A stretch of 64,000 bases of DNA from Flavobacterium tiangeerense. GTDB lineage: Bacteria; Bacteroidota; Bacteroidia; Flavobacteriales; Flavobacteriaceae. Below the pieces are notes generated by a model, which did not search any database, was not told the origin of the DNA, and saw only the letters and a program-made list of their open reading frames with translations. Within the stretch, counting starts at the first letter, position 1; every line of letters starts with the position of its first letter. Both the position numbers and the translations under genes were made by a program. Shown here piece by piece: positions 36,221 through 45,572 of this stretch. The stretch is from the NCBI RefSeq assembly GCF_007830355.1, contig NZ_VLKO01000004.1:272109-336108 (forward strand). Reading direction: 5' to 3'.

Positions 36221-36317
36221 AAGCCCGTTCCCGCTTTTCGCTGTATCTTTTATAAGGCTTCTAGTTCGTCGCGGCGAACTAGAAGCCTTATAAAAGGATG
36301 CCGCTTCACTCGGGGCT
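36221..36317. repeat. long palindromic intergenic element, copy 2
   Basis: The core is a perfect 21-bp stem: 36248-36268 pairs with 36275-36295 around TCGCGG. Outer arms AGCCCG...CGCTGTATC on the left and the complement of GGATGCCGCTTCACTCGGGGCT on the right are imperfectly complementary and share the AGCCC/ATCCTTTT layout of the element at 34062-34165. It lies between the rpsA promoter and the MFS terminator. Confidence 0.75.
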
Positions 36318-36353
36318 ATTTTACTAGAATTCGTACTTTCAAGAACAAAAAAA

Positions 36354-36381
36354 AACCCGATCATGCAGTTGCTATCGGGTT
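36354..36381 (-). terminator. terminator of the MFS permease gene
   Basis: AACCCGAT (36354-36361) and ATCGGGTT (36374-36381) form an 8-bp stem, and the minus strand continues into a T-run. It lies just past the stop of the MFS permease. Confidence 0.8.
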
Positions 36382-36403
36382 CAATCTATTTTTATGTTTC
36401 TCT

Positions 36404-37780
36404 TTAATGACTAATTTGCTCTACATCCAAAGGATTGTGTTTGTGCTTGAATAAAACAGCAAATGCAACTGCTATTATCAACGCATAAATGGCAAAAGCA
36501 AGCCAGATGGTATGCCAATCTTTCATCAATATAACCGAATCGAAAAGTCCGTCTGCTCCTATTTTTTTACCTTGACTGGTCACAAAATCAGTCATTTTAG
36601 CATTAGTAGGCTCTGTTTGCAAGAAACCTGCTAAATCGGTAGTGCCAGTAAATGACTTTGTGAAATATTTATCTATTGCCCAACCTGAGGTGAAACTACC
36701 CAAAACAGCTCCAAAACCATTGGTCATCATCATAAACAATCCTTGCGCTGAAGATCTGTTTTTAGCATCTGTATTCGTTTCAACAAATAAGGATCCCGAG
36801 ATATTAAAGAAGTCAAACGCCATTCCGTACACTATACATGACATAATAATCATCCATAAACCGCTTGTAGGGTTTCCATAAGCAAACAACCCAAAACGTA
36901 ATACCCACGCTAACATACTTATTAACATGACTTGCTTAATTCCAAAACGTTTCAAGAAAAACGGAATTGCCAAAATAAACAAGGTCTCTGAAATTTGGGA
37001 AATCGACATGATAATTGTAGAATATTCTACTACAAATGAATCGGCGTATTTAGGAAAATGCTTGAACTCATCCAAGAAAACATCTCCATAAGCATTTGTT
37101 AATTGCAGTGCTCCTCCTAAAAACATGGAGAAAACAAAGAACAATGCCATTTTATAATCAGCAAACAATTTAAAGGACTCCAATCCTAAAGTCTCCATCA
37201 AAGAAGCATTTTCTTTTGACAATCGTTGCGGTTTACACGGTGGCAATGTAAAGGCATACAAACCAAGTGCTACAGCTGCCAATCCCGCAATATAAAATTG
37301 ATATTCAGTTGCTTTATTACCTGTTAAATTAGTTATCCACATAGCTGCAATAAAGCCAACTGTTCCCCAAACTCTAATAGGTGGAAAATTTTTGATGACA
37401 TCTTTATTGTTTAATTTTAACGCATTATAGGAAATTGAATTACTCAATGCAATAGTTGGCATATAAAAACACATAGCCAAAAGCATAATGTAAATAAAAT
37501 TTTCAGGTGTTGTAACTTGAGGAATGTAAAACAATACTCCTGCATACAACACATGTAGCGCTCCATACAACTTTTCAGCATTGATCCATCGGTCTGCCAT
37601 AATACCAGTTAGGGTTGGCATAAACAATGACGCTATCCCCATGGTACTAAAAACCAATCCAAACTGGGTTCCTTCCCAACTTTTTGTACCAAACCAATAA
37701 TTTGCAATTGTAATCAACCAAGCTCCCCACACAAAAAACTGGAGAAAACTCATTATGATCAATCTATTTTTAATTCCCAT
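36404..37780 (-). CDS. MFS transporter, nucleoside:H+ symporter family
   Basis: This 458-residue inner-membrane permease has 12 predicted membrane segments and belongs to the NupG/XapB-like nucleoside:proton symporter branch of the MFS. The N-terminus LQFFVWGAWLITIANYWF, the FMPTLTGIMADRWI loop and the conserved SNSISYNAL segment are typical. Flavobacterial homologues are usually annotated as nucleoside permeases, though some may take other substrates. It is probably transcribed alone, since the cmk gene behind it is 76 bases away on the same strand. Confidence 0.88.
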   Translation of the reverse strand: MGIKNRLIIMSFLQFFVWGAWLITIANYWFGTKSWEGTQFGLVFSTMGIASLFMPTLTGIMADRWINAEKLYGALHVLYAGVLFYIPQVTTPENFIYIMLLAMCFYMPTIALSNSISYNALKLNNKDVIKNFPPIRVWGTVGFIAAMWITNLTGNKATEYQFYIAGLAAVALGLYAFTLPPCKPQRLSKENASLMETLGLESFKLFADYKMALFFVFSMFLGGALQLTNAYGDVFLDEFKHFPKYADSFVVEYSTIIMSISQISETLFILAIPFFLKRFGIKQVMLISMLAWVLRFGLFAYGNPTSGLWMIIMSCIVYGMAFDFFNISGSLFVETNTDAKNRSSAQGLFMMMTNGFGAVLGSFTSGWAIDKYFTKSFTGTTDLAGFLQTEPTNAKMTDFVTSQGKKIGADGLFDSVILMKDWHTIWLAFAIYALIIAVAFAVLFKHKHNPLDVEQISH

Positions 37781-37856
37781 GAGATGAATTGTTTTTTTTT
37801 ACTTTAAAAAATTTACAAGGCGTAAATCTACCATTAAAAATGATATCTGCAAATAT

Positions 37857-38552
37857 TTATATCGTTTTAGTGATATCGTTGACCATTTCTAAAACTTGAG
37901 CAAATTGTTCCTCACGATTCAAATGTGAATTATCAATTTCAATTGCATCTACTGCCATCACTAAGGGTGAATCTTCGCGATGGGTATCTATGTAATCTCT
38001 TTCTTCTACATTTTTGAGGACTTCCTCATAGGTTACCGCATCACCTTTAGCTACTAACTCATCATATCGCCTTTGTGCTCTGGTGCTAGCACTTGCCGTC
38101 ATGAATATTTTAAGCTCGGCATCAGGAAATACCACAGTACCAATGTCTCGTCCATCCATAACAATAGCCTTGTTCTTGCCCATTTCTTTTTGTTGTTCCA
38201 CTAATTTAGCCCGAACCTGAGAAACCTCAGCAACCTTGCTCACAAAACGCGATACTTCAATGGTTCGAATTTCAGTTTCAACATTGACATCGTTCAAAAA
38301 AACCTCTGCAAATCCTAACTCTGCATTAAATTCAAAATGCAGTCTAATTGAAGGCAAACTTGCAATTAAAGTTGTACTATCAAAAGCATCTGCATTGATG
38401 TACCCTTGTTTCATAGCAAAAAAAGTTACGGCACGATACATTGCTCCTGTGTCTACATAAATATATCCTAAATGTTTTGCTAATTGTTTTGCTAGCGTAC
38501 TTTTTCCAGTTGATGAAAATCCATCTATTGCAATTGTAATTTTTTTTGTCAA
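37857..38552 (-). CDS. cmk: cytidylate kinase
   Basis: This 231-residue (d)CMP kinase phosphorylates CMP and dCMP with ATP. The P-loop is GFSSTGKST (about residues 11-19), followed by YVDTGAMYRAVTFFA and the KNKAIVMDGRDIGTVVFPDA segment that binds the substrate. The start is a TTG at 38552: in-frame upstream sequence contains no ATG before the porQ stop, and the conserved N-terminus begins right at this codon. The gap to porQ is 33 bases, so the two are likely co-transcribed. Confidence 0.95.
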   Translation of the reverse strand: MTKKITIAIDGFSSTGKSTLAKQLAKHLGYIYVDTGAMYRAVTFFAMKQGYINADAFDSTTLIASLPSIRLHFEFNAELGFAEVFLNDVNVETEIRTIEVSRFVSKVAEVSQVRAKLVEQQKEMGKNKAIVMDGRDIGTVVFPDAELKIFMTASASTRAQRRYDELVAKGDAVTYEEVLKNVEERDYIDTHREDSPLVMAVDAIEIDNSHLNREEQFAQVLEMVNDITKTI

Positions 38553-38585
38553 AATATAAAATTTAAGGTAATTAAAATGAATAAA

Positions 38586-39608
38586 CTATTCTTGAAAATT
38601 TATGGTTAGCCCAAAGAGACTTGTGTTTCCAGCAAGCGTATATCTGGAATAGGAATAATTGAACTTAAGTTTGTTTAATTTGAGTCCAAAGCCAAAAGAA
38701 AGTCCAGAAAAATTACGTTGTTCCAGAATGCGTAATTCCTCGGCTCGCCTAAAATTGTATCCCAAACGCAAGTTAAATCCTCTTTTTGGGAACAACTCTA
38801 CTCCTGCAATTACATGCCTCAAAGCATTATTTACAAAAGATACTTTTTCAGGAGTTGCTGCTCCATTAAAAGATTGTTCTGATCGTGCTGGATTAGCAAA
38901 AGCAATATTCCATTGTTGTAAATTCTCCAAAGTTAAATACCATCGAATGGGAACATTTTCTAACTCTTGCGAAACTCCTACTAAAACCTCCAGAGGTAAC
39001 TTTTCTCGAACACCATTGTAAGTTGAAAATTGAGTCCCTAGATTTCGTATGGCCAACGCCCAATTGACATCGTTCCGTTCATCAATATACAAAGCACCAA
39101 TGTCTAATGCTCCTCCAAAAGAATGATAGGTTTCTAGACTAGACGAAATCAACTTAGCACTAGCACCAACATGTAAATCGGTATAAGGAACATTGTACGC
39201 ATACCCCATAGATAAGGCTACTTCGCTTCCTGAAAAGGCAGTTGTGGCTTGACCATTTTCGTCATAGCCCTCAAAACTACCATAATTGATGTAATTTACA
39301 CCTGCTTGAAACGTTTGCAGGTGTCTGTCATAGGTGTACGCATAAGAAGCGGTTCCGTAGGTAAGCGCACCATAGTAATTTCCATAATTCAGTGCTAAAT
39401 GATTGTCCATCTCTGCATTGATTGTGGCCGGATTAAAATGAGCTTGATTCACATCATCATCATATATAGTCAACACTTTTCCTCCTAAAGCCGCTTGTCT
39501 TGGAGAGGCAACGAGATTTAAAAATTGATATATTGTTTTACCGCCTATCTGACCGATTGATGCGGTACCGTAGAGTAACAAACTGAATATTACTATTTTT
39601 TTAAACAT
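38586..39608 (-). CDS. porQ: type IX secretion system protein PorQ
   Basis: This 340-residue outer-membrane barrel protein has a signal peptide ending near SIGQ. It shows the PorQ opening QFLNLVASPRQAALGGK, the ALNYGNYYGALTYGTASYAY strand region and the C-terminal aromatic strand FGLTINFQE. PorQ is an outer-membrane component linked to attachment of type IX cargo at the cell surface. It fits with the SprF-like and type B cargo genes elsewhere in the window. It is followed closely by cmk. Confidence 0.93.
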   Translation of the reverse strand: MFKKIVIFSLLLYGTASIGQIGGKTIYQFLNLVASPRQAALGGKVLTIYDDDVNQAHFNPATINAEMDNHLALNYGNYYGALTYGTASYAYTYDRHLQTFQAGVNYINYGSFEGYDENGQATTAFSGSEVALSMGYAYNVPYTDLHVGASAKLISSSLETYHSFGGALDIGALYIDERNDVNWALAIRNLGTQFSTYNGVREKLPLEVLVGVSQELENVPIRWYLTLENLQQWNIAFANPARSEQSFNGAATPEKVSFVNNALRHVIAGVELFPKRGFNLRLGYNFRRAEELRILEQRNFSGLSFGFGLKLNKLKFNYSYSRYTLAGNTSLFGLTINFQE

Positions 39609-39790
39609 GTTGCAAAAGCGCCAAAAGTATACAATGATAACGCCAGTGCGAAGATATTATTTTTTAGAAAAAGAAAAGTTTAAAAAGGGACAATTCAGTC
39701 CTTAAAATCAACAGTTCAGTATAAAACCTTTTTGAAACGTTTGGTTTACACCTAGTTTTGACAAAGAATTCAAAACTAAAACTAAAAACT

Positions 39791-40594
39791 ATGAAAAATT
39801 TACTTTTTACTACGCTTCTATTATTATGTTTATGCAATGTTCAAGCTCAGATGGACGATAAATTTTATTATCCAAAAAAAGCAAAAACCATCACAATAGA
39901 TTCTTTACAATTCAAAGAGCACAATTATTATATTGAAAAAGATACTATCAATAGTGTGGTATTATCACCAAAACAAAAACAACCCAAGGCAACTATACTT
40001 TATTTTCATGGTGCCGGTGGTAATTGTATGAGTTATGTACCTTTTGTAAAACCTTTGGTTAAAAATGGTTACGAAGTAATTATGATTGACATGAGAGGCT
40101 ACGGAAAATCAAGTGGTAAACCCACTCACCTCAACATTGCAGCTGACGCTCAAACTGTTTTTAATGAAATTCAAAAAAATCCCGACTTTAAAAACAAAAA
40201 AATCATCATTTACGGGGCATCAATGGGAACACAAGTTGCGGTTAATTTAACCAAAAACAATCAAGATAAAATAAGCGGATTAATTGTAGACGGCGTTATT
40301 AGTTCCTTTACAGAAATAGCAGTTAGTAAAACTCCCGAAGCGCAACATCAAATGATTCGTATGTATGTCACTTCGCCTTATTCTGCTGCAGAAGATATCA
40401 AAAACATTCAATCAGTACCTGTTTTATTCATTCATTCTAAAACCGACAAAGACGTGCCTTTTAGCCAATGTGAAACGGTGTATAACAATACCAAAACTAA
40501 AAAAGAACTTTGGATATATGAAGGCGACCACTTGAAAGCGCCACAATTATTCCCAGCAATTTTCATACAAAAAGTCAACGCACTATTGCAATAA
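39791..40594 (+). CDS. exported alpha/beta hydrolase
   Basis: This 267-residue alpha/beta-hydrolase has a signal peptide ending near VQAQ (residue 20), so it is periplasmic or secreted. The oxyanion-hole segment is LYFHGAGGNCMSY, the nucleophile elbow GASMGTQ, and late in the sequence HSKTDKDVPF and EGDHLKAP supply the acid and histidine. The frame also opens at a TTG at 39758, but ATG 39791 gives a proper signal peptide. It resembles serine aminopeptidase S33-type or esterase proteins; the substrate is unknown. Confidence 0.88.
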   Translation: MKNLLFTTLLLLCLCNVQAQMDDKFYYPKKAKTITIDSLQFKEHNYYIEKDTINSVVLSPKQKQPKATILYFHGAGGNCMSYVPFVKPLVKNGYEVIMIDMRGYGKSSGKPTHLNIAADAQTVFNEIQKNPDFKNKKIIIYGASMGTQVAVNLTKNNQDKISGLIVDGVISSFTEIAVSKTPEAQHQMIRMYVTSPYSAAEDIKNIQSVPVLFIHSKTDKDVPFSQCETVYNNTKTKKELWIYEGDHLKAPQLFPAIFIQKVNALLQ

Positions 40595-40615
40595 CAATAC
40601 CTTTTTTATAAAAAA

Positions 40616-40664
40616 AAAATCCAAATTCTTGAACTGAAAAAACAGTTTAGGAATTTGGATTTTT
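40616..40664. terminator. bidirectional terminator between hydrolase and lon
   Basis: AAAATCCAAATTC...AACTG pairs with CAGTT...GAATTTGGATTTT, with a three-base internal loop and T-runs on both sides. It lies between two converging genes. Confidence 0.85.
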
Positions 40665-40686
40665 ATTGATTTCGAAAACGACTTAT

Positions 40687-43137
40687 TTACAAAGTTTTTG
40701 CATTTTTAACTTTTTGATCAGTAAGTGCAAATTGCAATACTTCGCTCATTTCCTTTACATAATGAAAAGTAAGTCCTTCTAAATATTCTGGTTTAATCTC
40801 GTCGATATCATTTTTATTTTCGTGACACAAGATAATTTCTTTAATATTTGCTCGCTTAGCAGCAAGAATTTTTTCTTTGATTCCGCCTACAGGCAATACT
40901 TTACCACGCAAAGTAATCTCACCAGTCATGGCAAGGTTTTTCTTAACACGTTTTTGAGTAAACAAAGAAACTAATGACGTCAACATAGCAATACCTGCAC
41001 TTGGTCCATCCTTTGGCGTTGCTCCTTCAGGAACGTGCAAATGAATGTTGTATTTAGAAAGCATATCCGATTCTAATCCTAAAAGCTTGGTATTGGCCTT
41101 GATGTATTCCAAAGCAATTGTAGCCGATTCTTTCATTACAGTACCTAGATTACCCGTAATACTCATGGTGCCTTTCCCTGGAGAAAGCAGCGATTCGATA
41201 AACAAAATATCACCACCAACTGAAGTCCACGCTAATCCAGTAACTACTCCCGCTACATCATTATTTTCGTATTTATCACGCTCTAAACGCGCAACACCAA
41301 GTGTTTTTACAAGATCTTCATCTGTTACTTTTTTATTATACTCTTCCTCCATTGCAACTGACTTGGCTGCGTTTCGAATCACTTGCGCAATTTTACCCTC
41401 AAGTCCACGTACGCCTGATTCTCTGGTATAGCCTTCCACAATTTTTTCCAATTGTTTTTTACCAATAGTCAAATCCTTAGTCGTTAAACCATGCTCTTTT
41501 AATTGTCTAGGAAACAAATGCTGACGCGCAATTTCGACTTTTTCTTCAATGGTATAGCCTGACATTTTGATGATTTCCATACGGTCACGCAATGCGGGTT
41601 GAATGGCTGCCATATTATTTGAAGTTGCAATAAACATTACTTTTGAAAGATCATATCCCATTTCTAGGAAATTATCATAAAAAGAATTGTTTTGCTCCGG
41701 GTCTAAAACTTCTAGCAATGCTGATGATGGATCCCCTTGATGGCTATTTGACAATTTATCAATCTCATCTAAAACAAAAACCGGATTTGATGTACCTGCT
41801 TTTTTCAAACTTTGAATAATTCGACCTGGCATAGCGCCAATATACGTTTTTCTGTGACCACGAATTTCAGATTCATCACGCAAACCACCCAATGAAATTC
41901 GCACATACTCTCTACCCAACGCTTCAGCTATAGAACGGCCAATAGAGGTTTTACCAACACCTGGAGGTCCTGTCAAGCAAATGATTGGCGATTTCATATC
42001 GTTACGCAATTTTAAAACAGCTAGATGTTCTATCATTCGTTTTTTAACTTCTTCTAAACCAAAATGGTCTCTATCTAAGATTTTTTGAGCGCGTTTTAAA
42101 TCAAAAATATCTTTGGAGTATTCGTTCCAAGGCAAATCAAGAAACAACTCTAAGTAATTTCTTTGAATACCAAAATCAGGTGCCTGCGGATTCATTCGGC
42201 GCATTTTAGAAAGTTCTTTTTCAAAATGCTTTTTGGTTTTATCGTCCCACTTTTTGGTTAAGGATTTTTGCAACATCTCGTCCATTTCTTCCTCTTGCGA
42301 AACGCCACCCAATTCTTCTTGAATGGTTTTCATTTGTTGGTGCAAGAAATATTCTCGTTGTTGCTGATCTAAATCAAAACGAACTTTAGACTGGATGTCA
42401 TTTTTTAATTCAAGTTTTTGCAACTCGATATTCATATAACGCAAAGTCTCTAATGCTCTTCCTTTCAGTTCATTGATAGCCAATAAATCTTGCTTTTCTT
42501 TAACCAATAAATTCATGTTTGAAGTCACGAAATTGATTAAAAAAGATTGACTTTCAATGTTCTTTATTGCAAAAGTTGCTTCGCTAGGAATGTTAGGACT
42601 TTCTTTGATAATTTGAATTGCTAGTTCTTTTATAGAATCAAGAATAGCTAAGAATTCCGTGTCATTTTTCTTCGGACGTTTTTCTGGAACTTCTTTTATT
42701 TTTGCAGTAAGATAGGGATCCTCAGAGACTACAGAGTCAATTTCGAAACGTTTTTTACCCTGAAGAATTACCGTTACATTGCCATCTGGCATTTTTAAAA
42801 CGCGTAAAATACGAGCAACAGTACCTATTTTATGAATATCTTCTTTGGTTGGATCTTCGTCTTCTTCATTTATTTGAGCCACTACTCCTATTGTTTTCCC
42901 TGCTGCATTGGCATCATTTATCAATTTTATAGATTTATCTCTACCGGCTGTAATGGGAATTACAACTCCTGGAAATAAAACCATGTTTCGCAAAGGTAAA
43001 ATGGCAAGCAATTCAGGTAAAGCTTCATTATTCATTTCTTCTTCGTCCTCTGGAGTCAATAATGGAATTAAATCTGCTTCTGAATCAAATTCTTGAAGTG
43101 ACAAATTGTCAATGGTAAGTATTTTATGATTTGACAT
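40687..43137 (-). CDS. lon: ATP-dependent protease Lon
   Basis: This 816-residue Lon protease degrades misfolded and regulatory proteins in the cytoplasm. Domains in order are: LON substrate-binding domain (about residues 40-240, [16 protein letters not shown]), a helical linker, and the AAA+ module with Walker [10 protein letters not shown] near residue 393 and Walker [10 protein letters not shown]. The S16 protease domain follows, with the catalytic Ser in [10 protein letters not shown] near residue 712 and Lys in [11 protein letters not shown] near residue 755. Length and order are normal. The upstream region (43138-43422) has a CAAATATA stretch at 43183-43190 that matches a minus-strand -7 box without a -33 partner. 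Confidence 0.97.
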   Translation of the reverse strand: MSNHKILTIDNLSLQEFDSEADLIPLLTPEDEEEMNNEALPELLAILPLRNMVLFPGVVIPITAGRDKSIKLINDANAAGKTIGVVAQINEEDEDPTKEDIHKIGTVARILRVLKMPDGNVTVILQGKKRFEIDSVVSEDPYLTAKIKEVPEKRPKKNDTEFLAILDSIKELAIQIIKESPNIPSEATFAIKNIESQSFLINFVTSNMNLLVKEKQDLLAINELKGRALETLRYMNIELQKLELKNDIQSKVRFDLDQQQREYFLHQQMKTIQEELGGVSQEEEMDEMLQKSLTKKWDDKTKKHFEKELSKMRRMNPQAPDFGIQRNYLELFLDLPWNEYSKDIFDLKRAQKILDRDHFGLEEVKKRMIEHLAVLKLRNDMKSPIICLTGPPGVGKTSIGRSIAEALGREYVRISLGGLRDESEIRGHRKTYIGAMPGRIIQSLKKAGTSNPVFVLDEIDKLSNSHQGDPSSALLEVLDPEQNNSFYDNFLEMGYDLSKVMFIATSNNMAAIQPALRDRMEIIKMSGYTIEEKVEIARQHLFPRQLKEHGLTTKDLTIGKKQLEKIVEGYTRESGVRGLEGKIAQVIRNAAKSVAMEEEYNKKVTDEDLVKTLGVARLERDKYENNDVAGVVTGLAWTSVGGDILFIESLLSPGKGTMSITGNLGTVMKESATIALEYIKANTKLLGLESDMLSKYNIHLHVPEGATPKDGPSAGIAMLTSLVSLFTQKRVKKNLAMTGEITLRGKVLPVGGIKEKILAAKRANIKEIILCHENKNDIDEIKPEYLEGLTFHYVKEMSEVLQFALTDQKVKNAKTL

Positions 43138-43422
43138 ATATTTAATTAAGTCTTTTTGTCATTAAAAAAAGTTTTTGGATCACAAATATAGGATTTCAGA
43201 ATCGTCTTTATTGAAAAAAACAAGGATTAATCTTTATTAAATGACCATCAAGTAAAAGTCTCAATCTTTATGCCAAAAGAAATGAATCAAATGCTAATTA
43301 TCTTATAAATAAGATTCATAAAAACAAATGATTTGCAGTAAATCAATATCTTTAAAACTTATTTTTACATAAAGTGTAACATTAATTCCGAACCCAAGTC
43401 TTTATTAAAACGAAACCACTAC

Positions 43423-43977
43423 TTGAACATTAACCAATGTAATATCGAAGAGCTGATTGTATTGTGTAAGCAAAACAATCAAAAAGCACAATACGAAGTA
43501 TACAACCGTTATGCTTCCGCTATGTATAATGTTGCTTTTAGAATTGTAAAAGACAGCCATTATGCTGAGGATGTAATGCAAGAAAGTTTTTTGAAAGCAT
43601 TTTCAAAACTAGAACATTACAAACAAGAAGTTTCATTTGGCGCTTGGTTAAAAAGAATTGTGGTCAACCAAAGCATTGATTTTTATAAAAAAAACAATCA
43701 GTTTAAGCGGGAAGATTTTGAGATGACTTTGCATAAAATTGAAGATATAGATTCGGATTTATCAATGAATAGTGACTTTACTAATTTGAAAGTCAAACAA
43801 ATTTTAGAAACCATAGCAACTTTAAAATATAACTATCAGATGGTTTTGACATTATTTTACATTGAAGGATATGACCAAGAAGAGATCAGTGAAATTTTAA
43901 ATATAAGTTATGCCAATTGCAGAACAACCTTGAGCAGAGCCAAAGACAGTTTGAGAAAAAAATTAGAAGAAATATGA
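43423..43977 (+). CDS. RNA polymerase sigma-70 factor, ECF type
   Basis: This 184-residue ECF sigma factor has region 2 at about residues 20-90 (HYAEDVMQESFLKAFSKLEHY, SFGAWLKRIVVNQSIDFYKK) and region 4 at about residues 125-182 (LFYIEGYDQEEISEILNISYANCRTTLSRAKDSLRKKL). The start appears to be TTG at 43423. No in-frame ATG exists between the upstream stop near 43339 and residue 29, and this TTG gives the usual N-terminus. Its stop overlaps the ATG of the next gene (ATGA), so it is co-translated with a putative anti-sigma protein. Confidence 0.92.
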   Translation: MNINQCNIEELIVLCKQNNQKAQYEVYNRYASAMYNVAFRIVKDSHYAEDVMQESFLKAFSKLEHYKQEVSFGAWLKRIVVNQSIDFYKKNNQFKREDFEMTLHKIEDIDSDLSMNSDFTNLKVKQILETIATLKYNYQMVLTLFYIEGYDQEEISEILNISYANCRTTLSRAKDSLRKKLEEI

Positions 43978-44510
43978 AAAGGAACGAAGACCCAATAGAC
44001 GAACTCTTTATTAAACACCAATTTCAATGGGACATTGAGAATTTAGAAGCAAATCATGAAGTGCGTTTTAAAGAAAAATTAAATCAAAAGAAATTTAATT
44101 GGAAACTCTTTACAAGTATCGGTATAGCTGCGTCAATTATAATATTCATGGGGATTACACTATGCAAACCTTCTTATGAAAAACCTTCTGAACTGCAATA
44201 CGCATCAAGAGAAACCATACAAACCGATTCTATTTTTACAGTTTTAATTGAAAGAGAATTAGAAAAAATTGAAGAAAAGAAATCACCCGAAAACAAGAAA
44301 ATTATAACTGATGCTCTAAAACAAATGAATCAGCTAGATGCTGACTATGAAAAAATAATTCAGGAATTAGAGGTTAATGGCGAAAGTAAACAGATTATTT
44401 ATGCCATGATTAGTAACTTACAAACACGCATTTCTTTTTTGCAAAAGGTACTCGAACACCTTGAAAACAACGAAAACAAAAACGTATTTCCAGATGAAAA
44501 AACAATATAA
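43974..44510 (+). CDS. putative membrane-bound anti-sigma factor
   Basis: This 178-residue single-pass membrane protein has a cytoplasmic N-terminus of about 45 residues (IDELFIKHQFQWDIENLEANHE), a membrane helix near residues 48-67 and a helical, Glu/Lys-rich extracytoplasmic region. The frame is open further upstream, but ATG 43974 overlapping the sigma stop is the clear start. No classical zinc-binding anti-sigma motif is seen. The anti-sigma role is inferred from its coupling to an ECF sigma gene and its topology. Its end overlaps the start of the next gene by 17 bases. Confidence 0.75.
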   Translation: MKRNEDPIDELFIKHQFQWDIENLEANHEVRFKEKLNQKKFNWKLFTSIGIAASIIIFMGITLCKPSYEKPSELQYASRETIQTDSIFTVLIERELEKIEEKKSPENKKIITDALKQMNQLDADYEKIIQELEVNGESKQIIYAMISNLQTRISFLQKVLEHLENNENKNVFPDEKTI

Positions 44511-45555
44511 CTATATACTATTATTGCTTTTAGTACCATTTTTAGTGCAGGCAGCTACAAATGATTTTATTCATTCTAAACAAAAAAACATCAAAAAAGC
44601 ATACTATGTTAATTCAAACGCTATTCTAGCGGTAGATAATTCATACGGATTTCTTGTAGTAACTACATGGGACGAAGATAAAATAGAACTAGATGTTCAA
44701 ATAAGAGTTAGCGGTGACAACGAAAATTGGGTCAATCAAAAAATAGACGCTATAACAATTGATATCCAAGCTCTAAAAGGATTAGTAACCGCAAAAACAA
44801 TATTTGAAAATTCGAATATTAAAAGTTCTGGAAAAAAAAATAGTTTTGAAATAAATTATATTCTCAAAATACCTAGAAATGGAAGTATTAAATTGAACAA
44901 CAAATATGGTAATATTACCACTACTGATATTGTATCAAATGCTGAAATAAAATGCAAATACGGTAAGATTACCACTGGAAAATTGCAAGGAATTAGCGAC
45001 ATCAATATAGAATATTGCAACAATTCCAGCATAGAGCTTATCAAAAACGGACAAATAAACGCCCGATATTCAAGTATTAAGATTGAGGAGACCTCCAAAC
45101 TTCAATTAACATCTGATTATACAGATATAGAAATCTTAAATAGTGATTCTGTTGCTTACACTAGCGATTATGGTAAAATTAAAATCTCAAAAATAAGAAA
45201 CCTAGAAGCTAGTGGAGACTATCTTACTATTCAAATCGGAGAAATTACAGGAAGCTTATCTCTTCAAACAAAATATAGTTCACTTGCTATTCAATCTGTT
45301 CATGCTAAAGCTAAGTCTCAAATGATATCAGCAGCTTATACAGGAATAACTATTGGGTTTCAACCCAATTATTATTTTGACTTGAATGCCATTTTAAAAT
45401 ATGCAAATCTAAAATACGATAGCGCTCTTGAAATGGACAGTAAAGAAGAAACCTCACAAACAAAAAAATACACAGGCTTTCATAAAAGAAAAGGAATAAA
45501 TAGCATGACTATTACATCTAATTATGGGAACGTAGTGCTCACACAAAACCAATAA
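44494..45555 (+). CDS. exported DUF4097-like beta-helical protein
   Basis: This 353-residue protein has a signal peptide ending near LVQA (residue 21). The body is a run of short beta segments with repeating N-x-Y-G-N-I and S-x-Y-(T/S/G)-x-I patterns (for example LNNKYGNITTTDI, IKCKYGKITTGKL, LTSDYTDIEI, YTSDYGKIKI, LTSNYGNV-like near the end). These suggest a right-handed beta-helix of the DUF4097 type. The frame can extend to a TTG at 44461, but ATG 44494 before Lys-Lys is preferred. It is co-translated with the anti-sigma-like gene, suggesting an envelope function controlled by the sigma factor. Confidence 0.8.
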   Translation: MKKQYNYILLLLLVPFLVQAATNDFIHSKQKNIKKAYYVNSNAILAVDNSYGFLVVTTWDEDKIELDVQIRVSGDNENWVNQKIDAITIDIQALKGLVTAKTIFENSNIKSSGKKNSFEINYILKIPRNGSIKLNNKYGNITTTDIVSNAEIKCKYGKITTGKLQGISDINIEYCNNSSIELIKNGQINARYSSIKIEETSKLQLTSDYTDIEILNSDSVAYTSDYGKIKISKIRNLEASGDYLTIQIGEITGSLSLQTKYSSLAIQSVHAKAKSQMISAAYTGITIGFQPNYYFDLNAILKYANLKYDSALEMDSKEETSQTKKYTGFHKRKGINSMTITSNYGNVVLTQNQ

Positions 45556-45572
45556 CCTAAACTAAATTAATT

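Larger units (their letters stand above)
36012..36403. other. rpsA leader, promoter and palindromic element
   Basis: This is 392 bases with no gene. In order it holds the rpsA 5' leader (about 110 bases), the rpsA promoter (36131-36160), palindromic element copy 2 (36221-36317) and the terminator of the MFS permease (36354-36381). Confidence 0.7.

Noticed and set aside
43183..43190. lon promoter -7 box CAAATATA
   Set aside because: The -7 pattern matches on the minus strand but no TTG lies at the required spacing.
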